24,572 nucleotides of DNA from a virus. Position 1 is the first letter of the stretch. The number at the start of each line of letters is the position of its first letter. Below, in pieces: positions 1-6,826 of this stretch. The translations under genes were made by a program, and so were the position numbers. Under the pieces are notes generated by a model, which saw only the letters and a list, made by a program, of their open reading frames with translations, made no database searches and was not told the origin of the DNA. The stretch spans positions 1 through 24,572 of the IMG/VR virus record IMGVR_UViG_3300022725_000007; one strand, 5' to 3'.

Positions 1-140
1 TGGCGGCGATGACGGGCTACGGCGCGGCGGCCCGATGGTCCGAGCTCGAGCGCGGAAAGCGCGCTCCGGGCGGCGCCGTGATCCGCCTCATCCGGGCCTA
101 TCTGGACGGCTACAGACCGCCAGACTGGCCGTCTACCTGA
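1..140 (+). CDS. C-terminal fragment of a helix-turn-helix-like phage regulator (partial)
   Basis: An open frame enters from the left edge (codons in phase from base 3) and stops at TGA 138-140. The visible 45 residues include GYGAAARWSELERGKRAPG and then LIRAYLDGYRPPDWP. The pattern of a helix with W-x-E-x-E-R-G-x-R-x-P, followed by a helix ending in a tyrosine-rich tail, resembles the end of Xre/Cro-type DNA-binding domains, where a recognition helix and a 'wE.G.r.P' turn precede the last helix. The gene start and any N-terminal domain lie outside the window. Its stop overlaps the end of the convergent leftward gene by 8 bp, a compact phage-like arrangement. It may regulate the control region to its right, but that is inference. 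It could instead be a non-regulatory DNA-binding protein. Confidence 0.55.
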   Translation, partial: AAMTGYGAAARWSELERGKRAPGGAVIRLIRAYLDGYRPPDWPST

Positions 141-381
141 CGCGCCATGTTCTGACGCCTTTCCGGCCATCAACCTCAGCGACCCTCGTGGTAAACCTTG
201 CCGTTGCGGCAATCGAGCCCGATCTCTTCAGGCTCGATATAGATGATGTGATCGCCTTGTGTGCGACAGGCGCGAAGAAGCTATCGCCAACCTCCATCTG
301 AGCAAGCGGGTACTTTGGCGGACGCCCGCCAGCGGTAGTGGCCGCTTGCGGGATGGGTACGCCCTTCTCTATCTCATACAT
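133..381 (-). CDS. Small conserved phage protein of unknown function
   Basis: This leftward ORF encodes 82 residues from an ATG at 381-379. A leftward AAAGGAC sequence lies about 9 nt upstream and is a good ribosome binding site. The N-terminal half has a basic stretch with GRPPKYPLAQMEVGDSFF. The C-terminal half has ARFTTRVAE and ends GVRTWRVR. The pattern 'KYP...MEVGDSF' followed by a basic 'FTTR...R.WRV' segment recurs in small phage and plasmid proteins of unknown role, to the best of my recognition. No membrane segment or signal peptide is visible. It is the only leftward gene and belongs to a different transcription unit from the late operon. A small nucleic-acid-binding or regulatory role is possible because of its basic composition, but nothing proves it. 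Confidence 0.72.
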   Translation of the reverse strand: MYEIEKGVPIPQAATTAGGRPPKYPLAQMEVGDSFFAPVAHKAITSSISSLKRSGSIAATARFTTRVAEVDGRKGVRTWRVR

Positions 382-403
382 TATCAGTAGTCCTTTATTG
401 GGT

Positions 404-431
404 ATTTTATGGGTAAGACGTTAACGGTAAA
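404..431 (-). promoter_or_regulatory. Leftward promoter candidate for the 133-381 gene
   Basis: On the minus strand a TTTACC -35-like element (plus coordinates 426-431) and a TAAAAT -10-like element (404-409) are 16 nt apart, just upstream of the leftward gene. One copy of the TTAACGGT box (421-428) overlaps the -35 element, so a protein bound to that box could block this promoter. Assignment is by consensus matching only. Confidence 0.4.
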
Positions 432-438
432 TCGTCAA

Positions 439-460
439 GACCGGAAACTGGTTTCCGGTC
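439..460. promoter_or_regulatory. Perfect 22-bp palindrome, operator candidate
   Basis: Two 10-nt arms, GACCGGAAAC and its exact complement, flank a 2-bp centre (TG). A perfect dyad with almost no spacer is better suited to binding a dimeric repressor as DNA than to forming an RNA hairpin. It lies upstream of the leftward promoter candidate, in the divergent control region. Confidence 0.5.
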
Positions 461-468
461 GCCAGATG

Positions 469-484
469 ACCCCTCATATGGGGT
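469..484. promoter_or_regulatory. Short perfect inverted repeat ACCCC-N6-GGGGT
   Basis: The arms ACCCC (469-473) and GGGGT (480-484) flank TCATAT, which is itself nearly self-complementary. It stands 8 bp from the 439-460 palindrome. It may be a second operator or half of a composite site. Confidence 0.35.
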
Positions 485-499
485 ATTTGCGCCCGATGG

Positions 500-526
500 G
501 GGGGTTAGCGGATTCCGCTAACCCCC
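500..526. terminator. Strong 12-bp stem-loop without a clear U tract
   Basis: The arm GGGGGTTAGCGG (500-511) pairs perfectly with 515-526 around an ATT loop. The stem is very stable, but only TTAA follows on the plus strand and ATCGGG on the minus strand, so it is not a classical intrinsic terminator either way. It could block transcription between the divergent units, be a pause or antiterminator-loading hairpin, or be a DNA-level palindrome. Confidence 0.4.
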
Positions 527-572
527 TTAACGGTCGTTCGGATTTACCGCTTCGGTTTGAATGATTTCAATG

Positions 573-581
573 TGTTATAGT
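573..581 (+). promoter_or_regulatory. Extended -10 promoter candidate for the late operon
   Basis: TG-T-TATAGT at 573-581 is an extended -10 element in the only AT-rich stretch of the region (about 550-596). No good -35 sits 17 nt upstream, which extended -10 promoters tolerate. A transcript starting near 588 would carry the 597-660 hairpin in its 5' leader ahead of the NusG-like gene. Confidence 0.4.
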
Positions 582-596
582 CTAAATATGGGTTAT

Positions 597-660
597 CGGT
601 CTTAACGGTCTACAAGCTTCTAAATTACATCAATCATATGCTTGTATACCGTTAAGACCG
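597..660. repeat. Long 21-nt inverted repeat upstream of the antiterminator gene
   Basis: Bases 597-617 and 640-660 are complementary over 21 nt with one mismatch, separated by a 22-nt AT-rich loop. Each arm holds a TTAACGGT box. It may be a double operator, since two inverted boxes would bind a regulator dimer or tetramer. It could also be an RNA hairpin at the head of the late transcript where an antitermination factor loads. No T tract follows, so it is not a simple terminator. Confidence 0.6.
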
Positions 661-744
661 CTTTGACCCTCTTGCCCCGATCCGCGTCTTGAGGCATCCT
701 GTTCATGCCAAACCCCGAGCGACCCCGAGGCAGAGGTCGACGTA

Positions 745-1347
745 GTGACATACCTGGACCTGAATATCGGTGACGCGGTTCCCGCCAGCGGAGCGCGGCC
801 CGCCGTGTGCGGAAGCCTGTCAGAGCCCGAGTGGTACATCCTGCGCGTCCCCGGCGGTAGGGAGTTCGAGGCACAGGCCCGGCTCGACGATATCGGGGTC
901 CATTCCTGCTTTCCGAAAAAACAGGTCTCGCGGCCGGACAGGCGGGGGAAGTTGTCGAGGGTCGACGTGCCGGCGGTGACGGGGTACGTCTTCGCGAAGT
1001 TCTGGCAGATGCCGGTCTGGTCGGAGCTTCGTCGGCGTCGGTTGATAATCGGGCTGGTGTGCAAGGAAACACCCTTCGGCCCGGTGCCGTACCGGGCAAC
1101 CGAAAACGATGTCCGGACATTCATGGGCATCCCGACCGTTGAGGAAGAAATGCAGGCGCAACGGCGCGAGGCGTTGCGGGTCAGGCCCGGCGATCAGGCG
1201 CGGGTGCTGGTGGGCAGCGACATGGTGCTGGTGGTCAGGGTGCGGGACGTGTCGGGCGGTCGGGTGTTCTGGGAAACGGATAACGGCATTCCGGGCTCTA
1301 CAGCCGAAAAAAGGTGCGAGAGACTTGCGCCGAACGGCGCGGCGTGA
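745..1347 (+). CDS. NusG-like transcription antitermination protein
   Basis: The protein of 200 residues starts at GTG 745, with AGAGG eight bases upstream. Residues about 30-95 look like a NusG N-terminal (NGN) domain: [19 protein letters not shown], a '[10 protein letters not shown]' segment, then VTGYVFAKF. These match the NusG/RfaH pattern 'Wy.l....g.E..a...L...g...f.P......r.......lf.gYvF'. Residues about 150-185 ([10 protein letters not shown] followed by VSGGRVFW) resemble a KOW-type beta-barrel. NusG paralogues bind the RNA polymerase clamp helices and suppress pausing or termination. Its position at the head of the packaging genes, downstream of a hairpin-rich leader, suggests that it drives late transcription through the internal terminators. 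That role is inferred from family and position; the NGN call itself is fairly secure. Confidence 0.8.
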   Translation: MTYLDLNIGDAVPASGARPAVCGSLSEPEWYILRVPGGREFEAQARLDDIGVHSCFPKKQVSRPDRRGKLSRVDVPAVTGYVFAKFWQMPVWSELRRRRLIIGLVCKETPFGPVPYRATENDVRTFMGIPTVEEEMQAQRREALRVRPGDQARVLVGSDMVLVVRVRDVSGGRVFWETDNGIPGSTAEKRCERLAPNGAA

Positions 1348-1556
1348 GTGAGGCCTTGACGAAAACAGAAAATGCAGACATGTTCCCACACAAGACCGGC
1401 AGGCCCGAACCGAGCCGACGGCCAGCTGCGAGAGTGCCACCCCCGATGAAAATCGCAGGCAGGGGCGGTGCTACTGCAATTCCGGAACCCGCGGCGCAGC
1501 GCGCATGGCGTCAACGTCGCATGGCGGGTGCGGGAAAATCAGAAAAGGAACGAGAC
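1348..1556 (+). other. Gap between the NusG-like gene and terminase small subunit
   Basis: These 209 bp contain no convincing gene. A GTG at 1344-1346 overlaps the previous stop and opens a frame that runs in phase into the terminase small subunit, giving a 71-residue low-complexity basic extension (many Pro, Arg and Ala). I regard this as non-coding because a far better ribosome binding site precedes ATG 1557. The segment just ahead of the terminase small subunit is a common site for a phage packaging (cos or pac) signal, but no specific motif is visible. Confidence 0.35.
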
Positions 1557-2102
1557 ATGACGTATCGGGATGAGGCCGGGCGCTTCCTTCCCGGAAACCG
1601 ATTCTGGGAGGCGCGTAGCAGCGCGGGACCGAAGCCGAAGTTCTCCGACCCGGATCATCTCTGGGCATCGTGTGTCGAATATTTCGAGTGGGTTGAGGAT
1701 CACCCGCTGCATGAAGCCAAGGCATTCGCGTTCCAGGGTGAGGTGACGGTAGCGAGCCTTCCCAAGATGCGCGCGATGACGATTGAGGGCATGTGCCTGT
1801 TTCTGGACGTGACGCGGCGCCAGTGGACAGAGTGGCGATCGTCGCGCCCGGATTTGCTTCACGTCATCACACGGGCCGAGGCGGTCATCCGCGATCAGAA
1901 GTTCTCCGGGGCCGCCGCGGAGTTGCTGAACCCGAATATCATCGCCCGTGATCTTGGGCTTGCGGACAAGTCGGAACTGACAGGCAAGAACGGCGGCCCG
2001 ATCCAGACCGAAGAGGTAACGGCACGTGAGCGCATCAACAGCCGCCTTGCTAGCCTCGCAGCCGGAGGCGGTGAGGAAGAAGATACTGGCGAGCCTGAGT
2101 GA
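1557..2102 (+). CDS. terS: Terminase small subunit
   Basis: The protein has 181 residues from ATG 1557, preceded by AAAGGAA at about 8 nt. The N-terminus ([13 protein letters not shown]) is typical of phage small terminases. The middle has [20 protein letters not shown], a helix-turn-helix-like segment resembling the P22 gp3-like packaging family ('t..glalyLgis..t...w'). It is followed by an '[21 protein letters not shown]' segment that matches the usual end of these proteins ('...n..iar.LGl.dk.e'). The small subunit recognises viral DNA and loads the large subunit. An in-frame extension back to GTG 1344 is possible but looks non-coding. The last 77 bp overlap the start of terL in another frame, a normal phage arrangement. 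Confidence 0.8.
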   Translation: MTYRDEAGRFLPGNRFWEARSSAGPKPKFSDPDHLWASCVEYFEWVEDHPLHEAKAFAFQGEVTVASLPKMRAMTIEGMCLFLDVTRRQWTEWRSSRPDLLHVITRAEAVIRDQKFSGAAAELLNPNIIARDLGLADKSELTGKNGGPIQTEEVTARERINSRLASLAAGGGEEEDTGEPE

Positions 2103-3333
2103 CGCCGACCTCGCGCAGCTCGAATTCGACTGGCGATTCTGGGCGCGGCCGGAACAGATTGCACCGGATGGCGACTGGCTCACATGGGTCATCAACGCCG
2201 GCCGGGGCTTCGGCAAGACGCGGGCCGGGGCCGAGTGGGTGCGGGAACAGGTCTACGTCGGCTGCCAGCGGATCGCGCTGATCGGAGAGACGTATAAAGA
2301 CTTGGTGGAGGTTATGTGCTTCGGAGACAGTGGGCTCGCGTCCGTGTTTCCGGATCACGAGAAGCCGAAGATCGTGGCCAACCCGAACGTGCAGGTCACG
2401 TTCCACACCGGCGCGATCGCCTTGGGCTACAACGCGACCCAGCCGGCGCAGCTTCGCGGCCCGCAGTTCGACGCCGCATGGTGCGACGAGCTGGCCAAGT
2501 GGCGCTACGCCCGCGAGACATGGGACATGCTGCAATTCGGCCTGCGTCTGGGGGAGAGGCCGCGCGCACTGGTCACGACCACGCCGCGGCCGATCCCCGT
2601 CCTGCGGGAGATCATGGCAGACGAAACGACCGTGACGACGCGGGGCAGCACGTTCGACAATGCCGGCAACCTCGCCGGATCGTTTCTGCGCAAGATCAGG
2701 GACCGCTATGAGGGCACGCGACTGGGCCGGCAAGAGTTGAATGCCGAGATCCTCGACGACCTGCCCGGCGCGCTCTGGACGCGGGATATGTTCGACGCAT
2801 ACCGGATCGGCAAGGCGCCGGACATGTCGCGCATCGTGGTTGCGGTGGACCCGAGCGGAACGGCGGGCGACGAGGATGATGGCGACAGCATCGGTATCGT
2901 GATAGCGGGCCGGGGGGTCGACGGGCGCGGGTATGTTCTGGCCGACTGGACGTGCAAGCTGAGCCCGGATGGCTGGGGCCGCCGGGCAGTCGCGGCCTAC
3001 AGGGAATTCAAGGCGGATCGGATCATCGCGGAACGTAACTACGGCGGGGCGATGGTCGAGCACGTCATCCGCACTGTGGACAAGTCGGCAAGCTACAAGG
3101 AAGTCGTCGCGTCGCGCGGAAAGGTGGCGCGGGCCGAACCGGTCGCGGCGCTCTATGAGCAAGGCAAAATAAGCCATATAGACGCATTGCCGGAACTTGA
3201 AGATCAGTGTTGCCTGATCGGCCCGGACGGCTTCATCGGCGAGGGCTCGCCTGACCGGGCGGATGCGCTGGTTTGGGCTTTGACCGAGTTGATGCTGGAC
3301 GGCTCGACCTACGACTGGAAAGGCGCGATATGA
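2026..3333 (+). CDS. terL: Terminase large subunit (ATPase and nuclease)
   Basis: The protein has 435 residues from GTG 2026, with AAGAGGT about 9 nt upstream. The ATPase domain shows a Walker A at residues 59-66 (GRGFGKTR), a Walker B ending D154-E155 (FDAAWCDE) and a coupling motif TTTPRP near 184-189. The RNase H-like nuclease domain shows D275 in VAVDPSG, E336 in IIAERNYGG and D413 in [10 protein letters not shown], a complete acidic triad. The length is normal for this Terminase_6/GTA-like group. The protein pumps DNA into the prohead through the portal and cuts the concatemer. Its stop overlaps the portal start (ATGA). Confidence 0.95.
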   Translation: MSASTAALLASQPEAVRKKILASLSDADLAQLEFDWRFWARPEQIAPDGDWLTWVINAGRGFGKTRAGAEWVREQVYVGCQRIALIGETYKDLVEVMCFGDSGLASVFPDHEKPKIVANPNVQVTFHTGAIALGYNATQPAQLRGPQFDAAWCDELAKWRYARETWDMLQFGLRLGERPRALVTTTPRPIPVLREIMADETTVTTRGSTFDNAGNLAGSFLRKIRDRYEGTRLGRQELNAEILDDLPGALWTRDMFDAYRIGKAPDMSRIVVAVDPSGTAGDEDDGDSIGIVIAGRGVDGRGYVLADWTCKLSPDGWGRRAVAAYREFKADRIIAERNYGGAMVEHVIRTVDKSASYKEVVASRGKVARAEPVAALYEQGKISHIDALPELEDQCCLIGPDGFIGEGSPDRADALVWALTELMLDGSTYDWKGAI

Positions 3334-5171
3334 CGAAGCCGCACTACCGCATGACCGCATCGGGCGATATTATGCCCGCGATCCGTGCGGCGGACGGGTT
3401 TCAGAACCTTGTCGCGAACATGGGCACGTCGCGCGACAAGGCGGCGGCCAACGGCTACATTGTCGCGCCGCTTTCCGACCTGGACTTGCTCAACGCTTAC
3501 CGCGGATCATCCGTGGCAAAGGCGGTTGTCGATTATCCTGCCGACGACGCCTGCCGGGAGTGGCGGGAGTGGCAAGGGGATGCACGGCAGATCACCGCGC
3601 TTGAGGCTGAGGAAAAGCGCCTCGGCGTGCAAGCCAAGGTTCGCGATGCGCGCATCCGGTCGCGGCTTTACGGCGGGTCGGCTATTTTCATCGGCACCGG
3701 CGACGCCGACACCACCAAGCCGCTTGCGCCGGAGCGCATCCGCAGGGGCGGCGTCAAATACCTGACCGTGCTGGACCGGCAGGAACTTGGCGTTGAGCGG
3801 CTGCAAATGGACCCGTCCCTGCCCGGCTACGGCAAGCCGGAAATGTACCGCCTGACGGGCGGGTCCGGGCGGATCGTGGATATTCACCCGTCGCGCCTGA
3901 TCGTGTTCACGGGCGATGATGTGCCGCACAACAGCACGGCCCAATCGCTGCACGGCTGGGGCGACAGTGTGCTTCAGACGGCCCTGGAAAAGGTCGGTCA
4001 CCTCGACGGCACGATGGCCAATGTCGCAAGTCTGGTGTTCGAGGCGAAGGTCGACGTAATCAAGGTAAAGGACTTCACGCAAAACCTGCGGGACGGCGGG
4101 AGCGCGTATGAGACGCTGATGCTGAAGCGGTTCGGGCTGGCGGCCACGGCTAAGGGCATCAACGGCGCGCTGCTTCTGGATGGTGAGGAAGACTATCAAC
4201 AGAAGTCGGCCAGCTTCGCCACCCTGCCGGACGTGATGGACCGTTTTATGCAGATGGTCAGCGCGGCCAGCGGCATCCCCATGACACGGCTGTTCGGCAT
4301 GTCGCCGGCGGGCATGAATGCGACCGGCGATAGCGACATGCGGAACTACTATGATCGTGTGAAGCAGGAACAGACGCTCGACATCGAGCCGGCCATGCAG
4401 GTGTTTGATGAGTGCCTGATCCGCTCGGCGCTCGGGTCGCGGCCCGAGGAGCTGCATTTCAACTGGCGGTCGCTCTGGCAGATGAGCGAAAAGGATCAGG
4501 CCGATGTCGCGATCAAGCTGGTTCAGGCCGCCGAGGGGATGGAGCGCATGGGCGCGGCCTCGATGGATGCGGCGGGTCGCGCCCTGGTCAATGCCCTGAC
4601 CGAGATAGGCGTGTTTCCGGGGCTGGAATCGGCTATCGAGGAATATGGCGAAGGTGAGCCGATCGAACGAGAAGAGGTGGACCCGTTGACCGGTGATCCG
4701 GTTAAGGCGTCAGACGCCTCGCCGCGCACGCTCTATGTGCGTCGGGATGTGGTGAACGCCGAGGATATCATCGAGTGGGCAAAAGGACAGGGTTTCAAGA
4801 CCACGCTGCCGGCTGATGACATGCACGTCACCATCGCGTTTTCCCGTGAGCCTGTGGACTGGATAAAGGTGGGCGAGGCTTGGGATGCCGAGGTCAAGGT
4901 GGCCAAGGGCGGTCCGCGCATGATGGAGCGGTTTGGCGAGGCTCGTGTTCTACTGTTCGCCTCATCGCAGTTGTCATGGCGACATGAGGAAATCAAGGGT
5001 GTCGGGGCGTCGTGGGATCATCCGGAGTATCAGCCTCACATTACGATCTCCTATGACCCGGGCGCACCGGACCTGAGCGAGATAGAGCCGTACGCCGGCG
5101 AAATCATCCTCGGGCCGGAAATCTTCGAGGAAATCAACCCGAAGTGGGCAGAAGGGATCAAGGAAAAATGA
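3330..5171 (+). CDS. Portal protein (DUF1073/Acb1-like) with C-terminal 2H phosphoesterase domain
   Basis: The protein has 613 residues from ATG 3330, with GGAAAGG about 5 nt upstream and an ATGA overlap with terL. Residues about 1-440 look like a DUF1073-type portal: DGFQNLVANMGTSRDK, then VVDYPADDACREW, then IPMTRLFGMSPAGMNATGDSD, and HFNWRSLW. After an acidic linker (about 440-470), residues 473-613 contain two H-x-T motifs: H499 (HVTIAFS) and H570 (HITISYD), 71 residues apart. That is the 2H phosphoesterase signature also used by the anti-CBASS nuclease Acb1 of T4, which cleaves cyclic nucleotide messengers. The portal forms the dodecameric DNA gate. The extra domain may give immune evasion, but activity is inferred from motifs alone. 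Confidence 0.88.
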   Translation: MTKPHYRMTASGDIMPAIRAADGFQNLVANMGTSRDKAAANGYIVAPLSDLDLLNAYRGSSVAKAVVDYPADDACREWREWQGDARQITALEAEEKRLGVQAKVRDARIRSRLYGGSAIFIGTGDADTTKPLAPERIRRGGVKYLTVLDRQELGVERLQMDPSLPGYGKPEMYRLTGGSGRIVDIHPSRLIVFTGDDVPHNSTAQSLHGWGDSVLQTALEKVGHLDGTMANVASLVFEAKVDVIKVKDFTQNLRDGGSAYETLMLKRFGLAATAKGINGALLLDGEEDYQQKSASFATLPDVMDRFMQMVSAASGIPMTRLFGMSPAGMNATGDSDMRNYYDRVKQEQTLDIEPAMQVFDECLIRSALGSRPEELHFNWRSLWQMSEKDQADVAIKLVQAAEGMERMGAASMDAAGRALVNALTEIGVFPGLESAIEEYGEGEPIEREEVDPLTGDPVKASDASPRTLYVRRDVVNAEDIIEWAKGQGFKTTLPADDMHVTIAFSREPVDWIKVGEAWDAEVKVAKGGPRMMERFGEARVLLFASSQLSWRHEEIKGVGASWDHPEYQPHITISYDPGAPDLSEIEPYAGEIILGPEIFEEINPKWAEGIKEK

Positions 5172-6328
5172 CCGAACATCGCTTTACGGATCGCGCCGAG
5201 ATCGGCGGTATGCGCCGCACAAATGACGGGTATCTTGTCGGCGAAGTGCGTTGCGCCCGCACGGGATGCCAGACTTATTTCGGGTCGGAACTTGGCCTGA
5301 CCGATGCCGATCGGGTGACGGTCTATCGCCCCGAGAGTGCGGTATTCAGTCGGGACAGTCTGGCGACCTTCGCCGGCAAGCCCGTGACCGTGAACCATCC
5401 GCCAGAGAATGTAACCGCGGACAACTGGAAAGAGTTCGCTGTTGGTGACGTTGGCGGGGATATCGCCCGCGATGGCGAATTCGTTCGCGTCCCGATCAAG
5501 TTGATGGACGCGGCGGCGATCAGGTTGGTCGAAGACGGCAAGCGCGAAATTTCAATGGGCTATATGACGCCGATCAGGATGGAAGACGGCGTGGCCCCCG
5601 ACGGCACGAAATATCAGGCGGTTCAGACCGGGCCGATCAGGATCAACCATCTGGCGCTTGTGGACCGGGCGCGCGGTGGTGACAAGCTTCGCGTCGGTGA
5701 CGGCGCGAAAACATGGGGCGCGGCGGCGTGCCCTCTTACGCACCCGAGCGGGAAAAAGGAGACAGTTATGTCCGATGCTCTCAAGACGGTGGTGCTGGGC
5801 GACAAGGCCGCGCATGTCGCGGTTGAGGATGCCCAGATCATTGAACAGTTCAAGGCCGATCATGCAAAGGCCGTGGCCGATGCCGAAGCCAGACACGAAA
5901 AGGCCATCGCGGACAAGGACGCCGAGATTGCCAAGAAGGATGCCGAAATCGACAGGCTGAAGAAAGATCAACTTTCGGATGCCGACCTCGACAAGCGCGT
6001 CCGGGACCGGGCCGACCTGATCGGCAAGGCCAGCGCCATCACCAGGGACGCGGATATCAAGGGTCTGTCTGACGCCGATATCCGCAAGGCCGTGGTCAAG
6101 GCGATACTGGGAGACGCGGCGATTGCCGACAAGTCCGACGCCTATATCGAGGCGCGTTTCGACGTGCTGGCGGAGGATGCGATCAAGGGCGACGCCTTTG
6201 CCGATACGGTCAAGTCCGGCGTCCACAGTGATGCCGACTTCACCGTGGCCGACAAGGCTTATGCTGAAAACGTCACCGATCTGAGCACCGCATGGATGGG
6301 CGGCGCCAGCAAGCAGAAGGAGGCCTGA
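5168..6328 (+). CDS. DUF2213-type prohead protease fused to scaffold
   Basis: The protein has 386 residues from ATG 5168, overlapping the portal stop by ATGA. Residues 1-190 match the DUF2213 prohead protease pattern: TDRAEIGGMRRTNDGYLVGE, then YRPESAVFS, AGKPVTVNHPP, REISMGYM and IRINHLALVDRARGG. H79 in VNHPP, the serine in ISMGY and the later H (INHLALV) are conserved-looking and could be catalytic, as in other phage maturation proteases with a His/Ser arrangement. From about residue 200 the chain changes to an alanine-, lysine- and aspartate-rich coiled coil (KADHAKAVADAEARHEKA and on), typical of a scaffold. The two parts direct capsid assembly and then remove the scaffold. A separate internal start makes the scaffold alone (see 5768-6328). 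Confidence 0.85.
   Translation: MTEHRFTDRAEIGGMRRTNDGYLVGEVRCARTGCQTYFGSELGLTDADRVTVYRPESAVFSRDSLATFAGKPVTVNHPPENVTADNWKEFAVGDVGGDIARDGEFVRVPIKLMDAAAIRLVEDGKREISMGYMTPIRMEDGVAPDGTKYQAVQTGPIRINHLALVDRARGGDKLRVGDGAKTWGAAACPLTHPSGKKETVMSDALKTVVLGDKAAHVAVEDAQIIEQFKADHAKAVADAEARHEKAIADKDAEIAKKDAEIDRLKKDQLSDADLDKRVRDRADLIGKASAITRDADIKGLSDADIRKAVVKAILGDAAIADKSDAYIEARFDVLAEDAIKGDAFADTVKSGVHSDADFTVADKAYAENVTDLSTAWMGGASKQKEA
5768..6328 (+). CDS. Nested in-frame scaffold protein from an internal start
   Basis: ATG 5768 lies inside the protease gene in the same frame and has a near-ideal ribosome binding site, AAAGGAG, ending 6 nt upstream. This is better than the site for the full-length protein. It would give a 186-residue protein (MSDALKTVVLGD and on) made almost entirely of the charged coiled-coil part. 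Phage lambda makes its scaffold Nu3 from an internal start in protease gene C in the same way. The site falls exactly at the junction between the protease domain and the coiled coil, which supports real use. Confidence 0.7.
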   Translation: MSDALKTVVLGDKAAHVAVEDAQIIEQFKADHAKAVADAEARHEKAIADKDAEIAKKDAEIDRLKKDQLSDADLDKRVRDRADLIGKASAITRDADIKGLSDADIRKAVVKAILGDAAIADKSDAYIEARFDVLAEDAIKGDAFADTVKSGVHSDADFTVADKAYAENVTDLSTAWMGGASKQKEA

Positions 6329-6331
6329 GCG

Positions 6332-6814
6332 ATGGCCGTGCAAAGCACCTACTCCGACAACATGGCGGCTGCCTATGCCGGCATGATTGCCAACACCGAG
6401 CCGAATGTACTGATTTCCCGCACCGTCGAGACGGCGGCGGGCATCGGCTTCGGCGTCCCCGTTATTCAGGGCACCGCCGACGATGGATGCGACGTGGTTG
6501 CCGCCTCGACAGATACCATCGTCGGCATCACCGTGCGCGATCAGTCGACCGAGGATGACACGTTCGCACGGTTCGACAGCGCGCTGTTGATGCGCAAGGG
6601 CGTGCTGTGGGTAACTGTCACCGATGCCGGCGGCGTGTCGGCGGGGGATGCTGTCTGGGTGAAGGTATCCGACAGCACATTCTCCAACGCCGACGCCGGG
6701 TCGGACGGCTCTGTGAAAATCAACGATGCTCGCTGGGAGTCGAGCGCCGCCGACGCCGCGCTGGCGAAAATCCGTTTTGACCTCGACGGCGGCTGCACCG
6801 CCGGCGCCAGCTAA
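6332..6814 (+). CDS. Capsid cement / decoration protein
   Basis: The protein has 160 residues from ATG 6332, with AAGGAGG upstream. It begins MAVQSTYSDNMAAAYAGMIAN and contains a beta-rich domain with GFGVPVIQGTADDGCDVV, then VVAASTDTIVGITVRDQS and AGDAVWVKV. This matches the small beta-sheet cement proteins (DUF2190-like or P22 cement type) found between the protease and major capsid genes, where the 'G..v..gt........a......G...r' pattern recurs. It would bind the outside of the expanded capsid and stabilise it. Position between scaffold and capsid gene supports the call. No membrane segment is present. Confidence 0.8.
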   Translation: MAVQSTYSDNMAAAYAGMIANTEPNVLISRTVETAAGIGFGVPVIQGTADDGCDVVAASTDTIVGITVRDQSTEDDTFARFDSALLMRKGVLWVTVTDAGGVSAGDAVWVKVSDSTFSNADAGSDGSVKINDARWESSAADAALAKIRFDLDGGCTAGAS

Positions 6815-6826
6815 GGAGGCTGAGCA

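Larger units (their letters stand above)
421..655. repeat. Four TTAACGGT boxes (three direct, one inverted)
   Basis: The octamer TTAACGGT occurs at 421-428, 527-534 and 602-609 on the plus strand and inverted (ACCGTTAA) at 648-655. The first overlaps the leftward promoter candidate. The last two sit inside the large inverted repeat at 597-660. Repeated boxes around divergent promoters are typical of phage operators, and they can also be origin iterons. Their spacing (106 and 75 bp) is irregular, which favours operators over tightly spaced iterons. Confidence 0.5.

Noticed and set aside
35-301. Rightward ORF across the first 300 bp
   Set aside because: It overlaps both the regulator fragment (another frame) and the leftward gene, and its sequence is Arg-rich without family likeness.
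705-773. 22-residue ORF overlapping the NusG-like gene start
   Set aside because: It is Arg/Pro/Gly-rich, its ribosome binding site is too far away, and it overlaps a convincing gene in another frame.
1344-1556. 71-residue extension of the terminase small subunit from GTG 1344
   Set aside because: Low-complexity basic sequence unlike family N-termini; ATG 1557 with AAAGGAA fits better.
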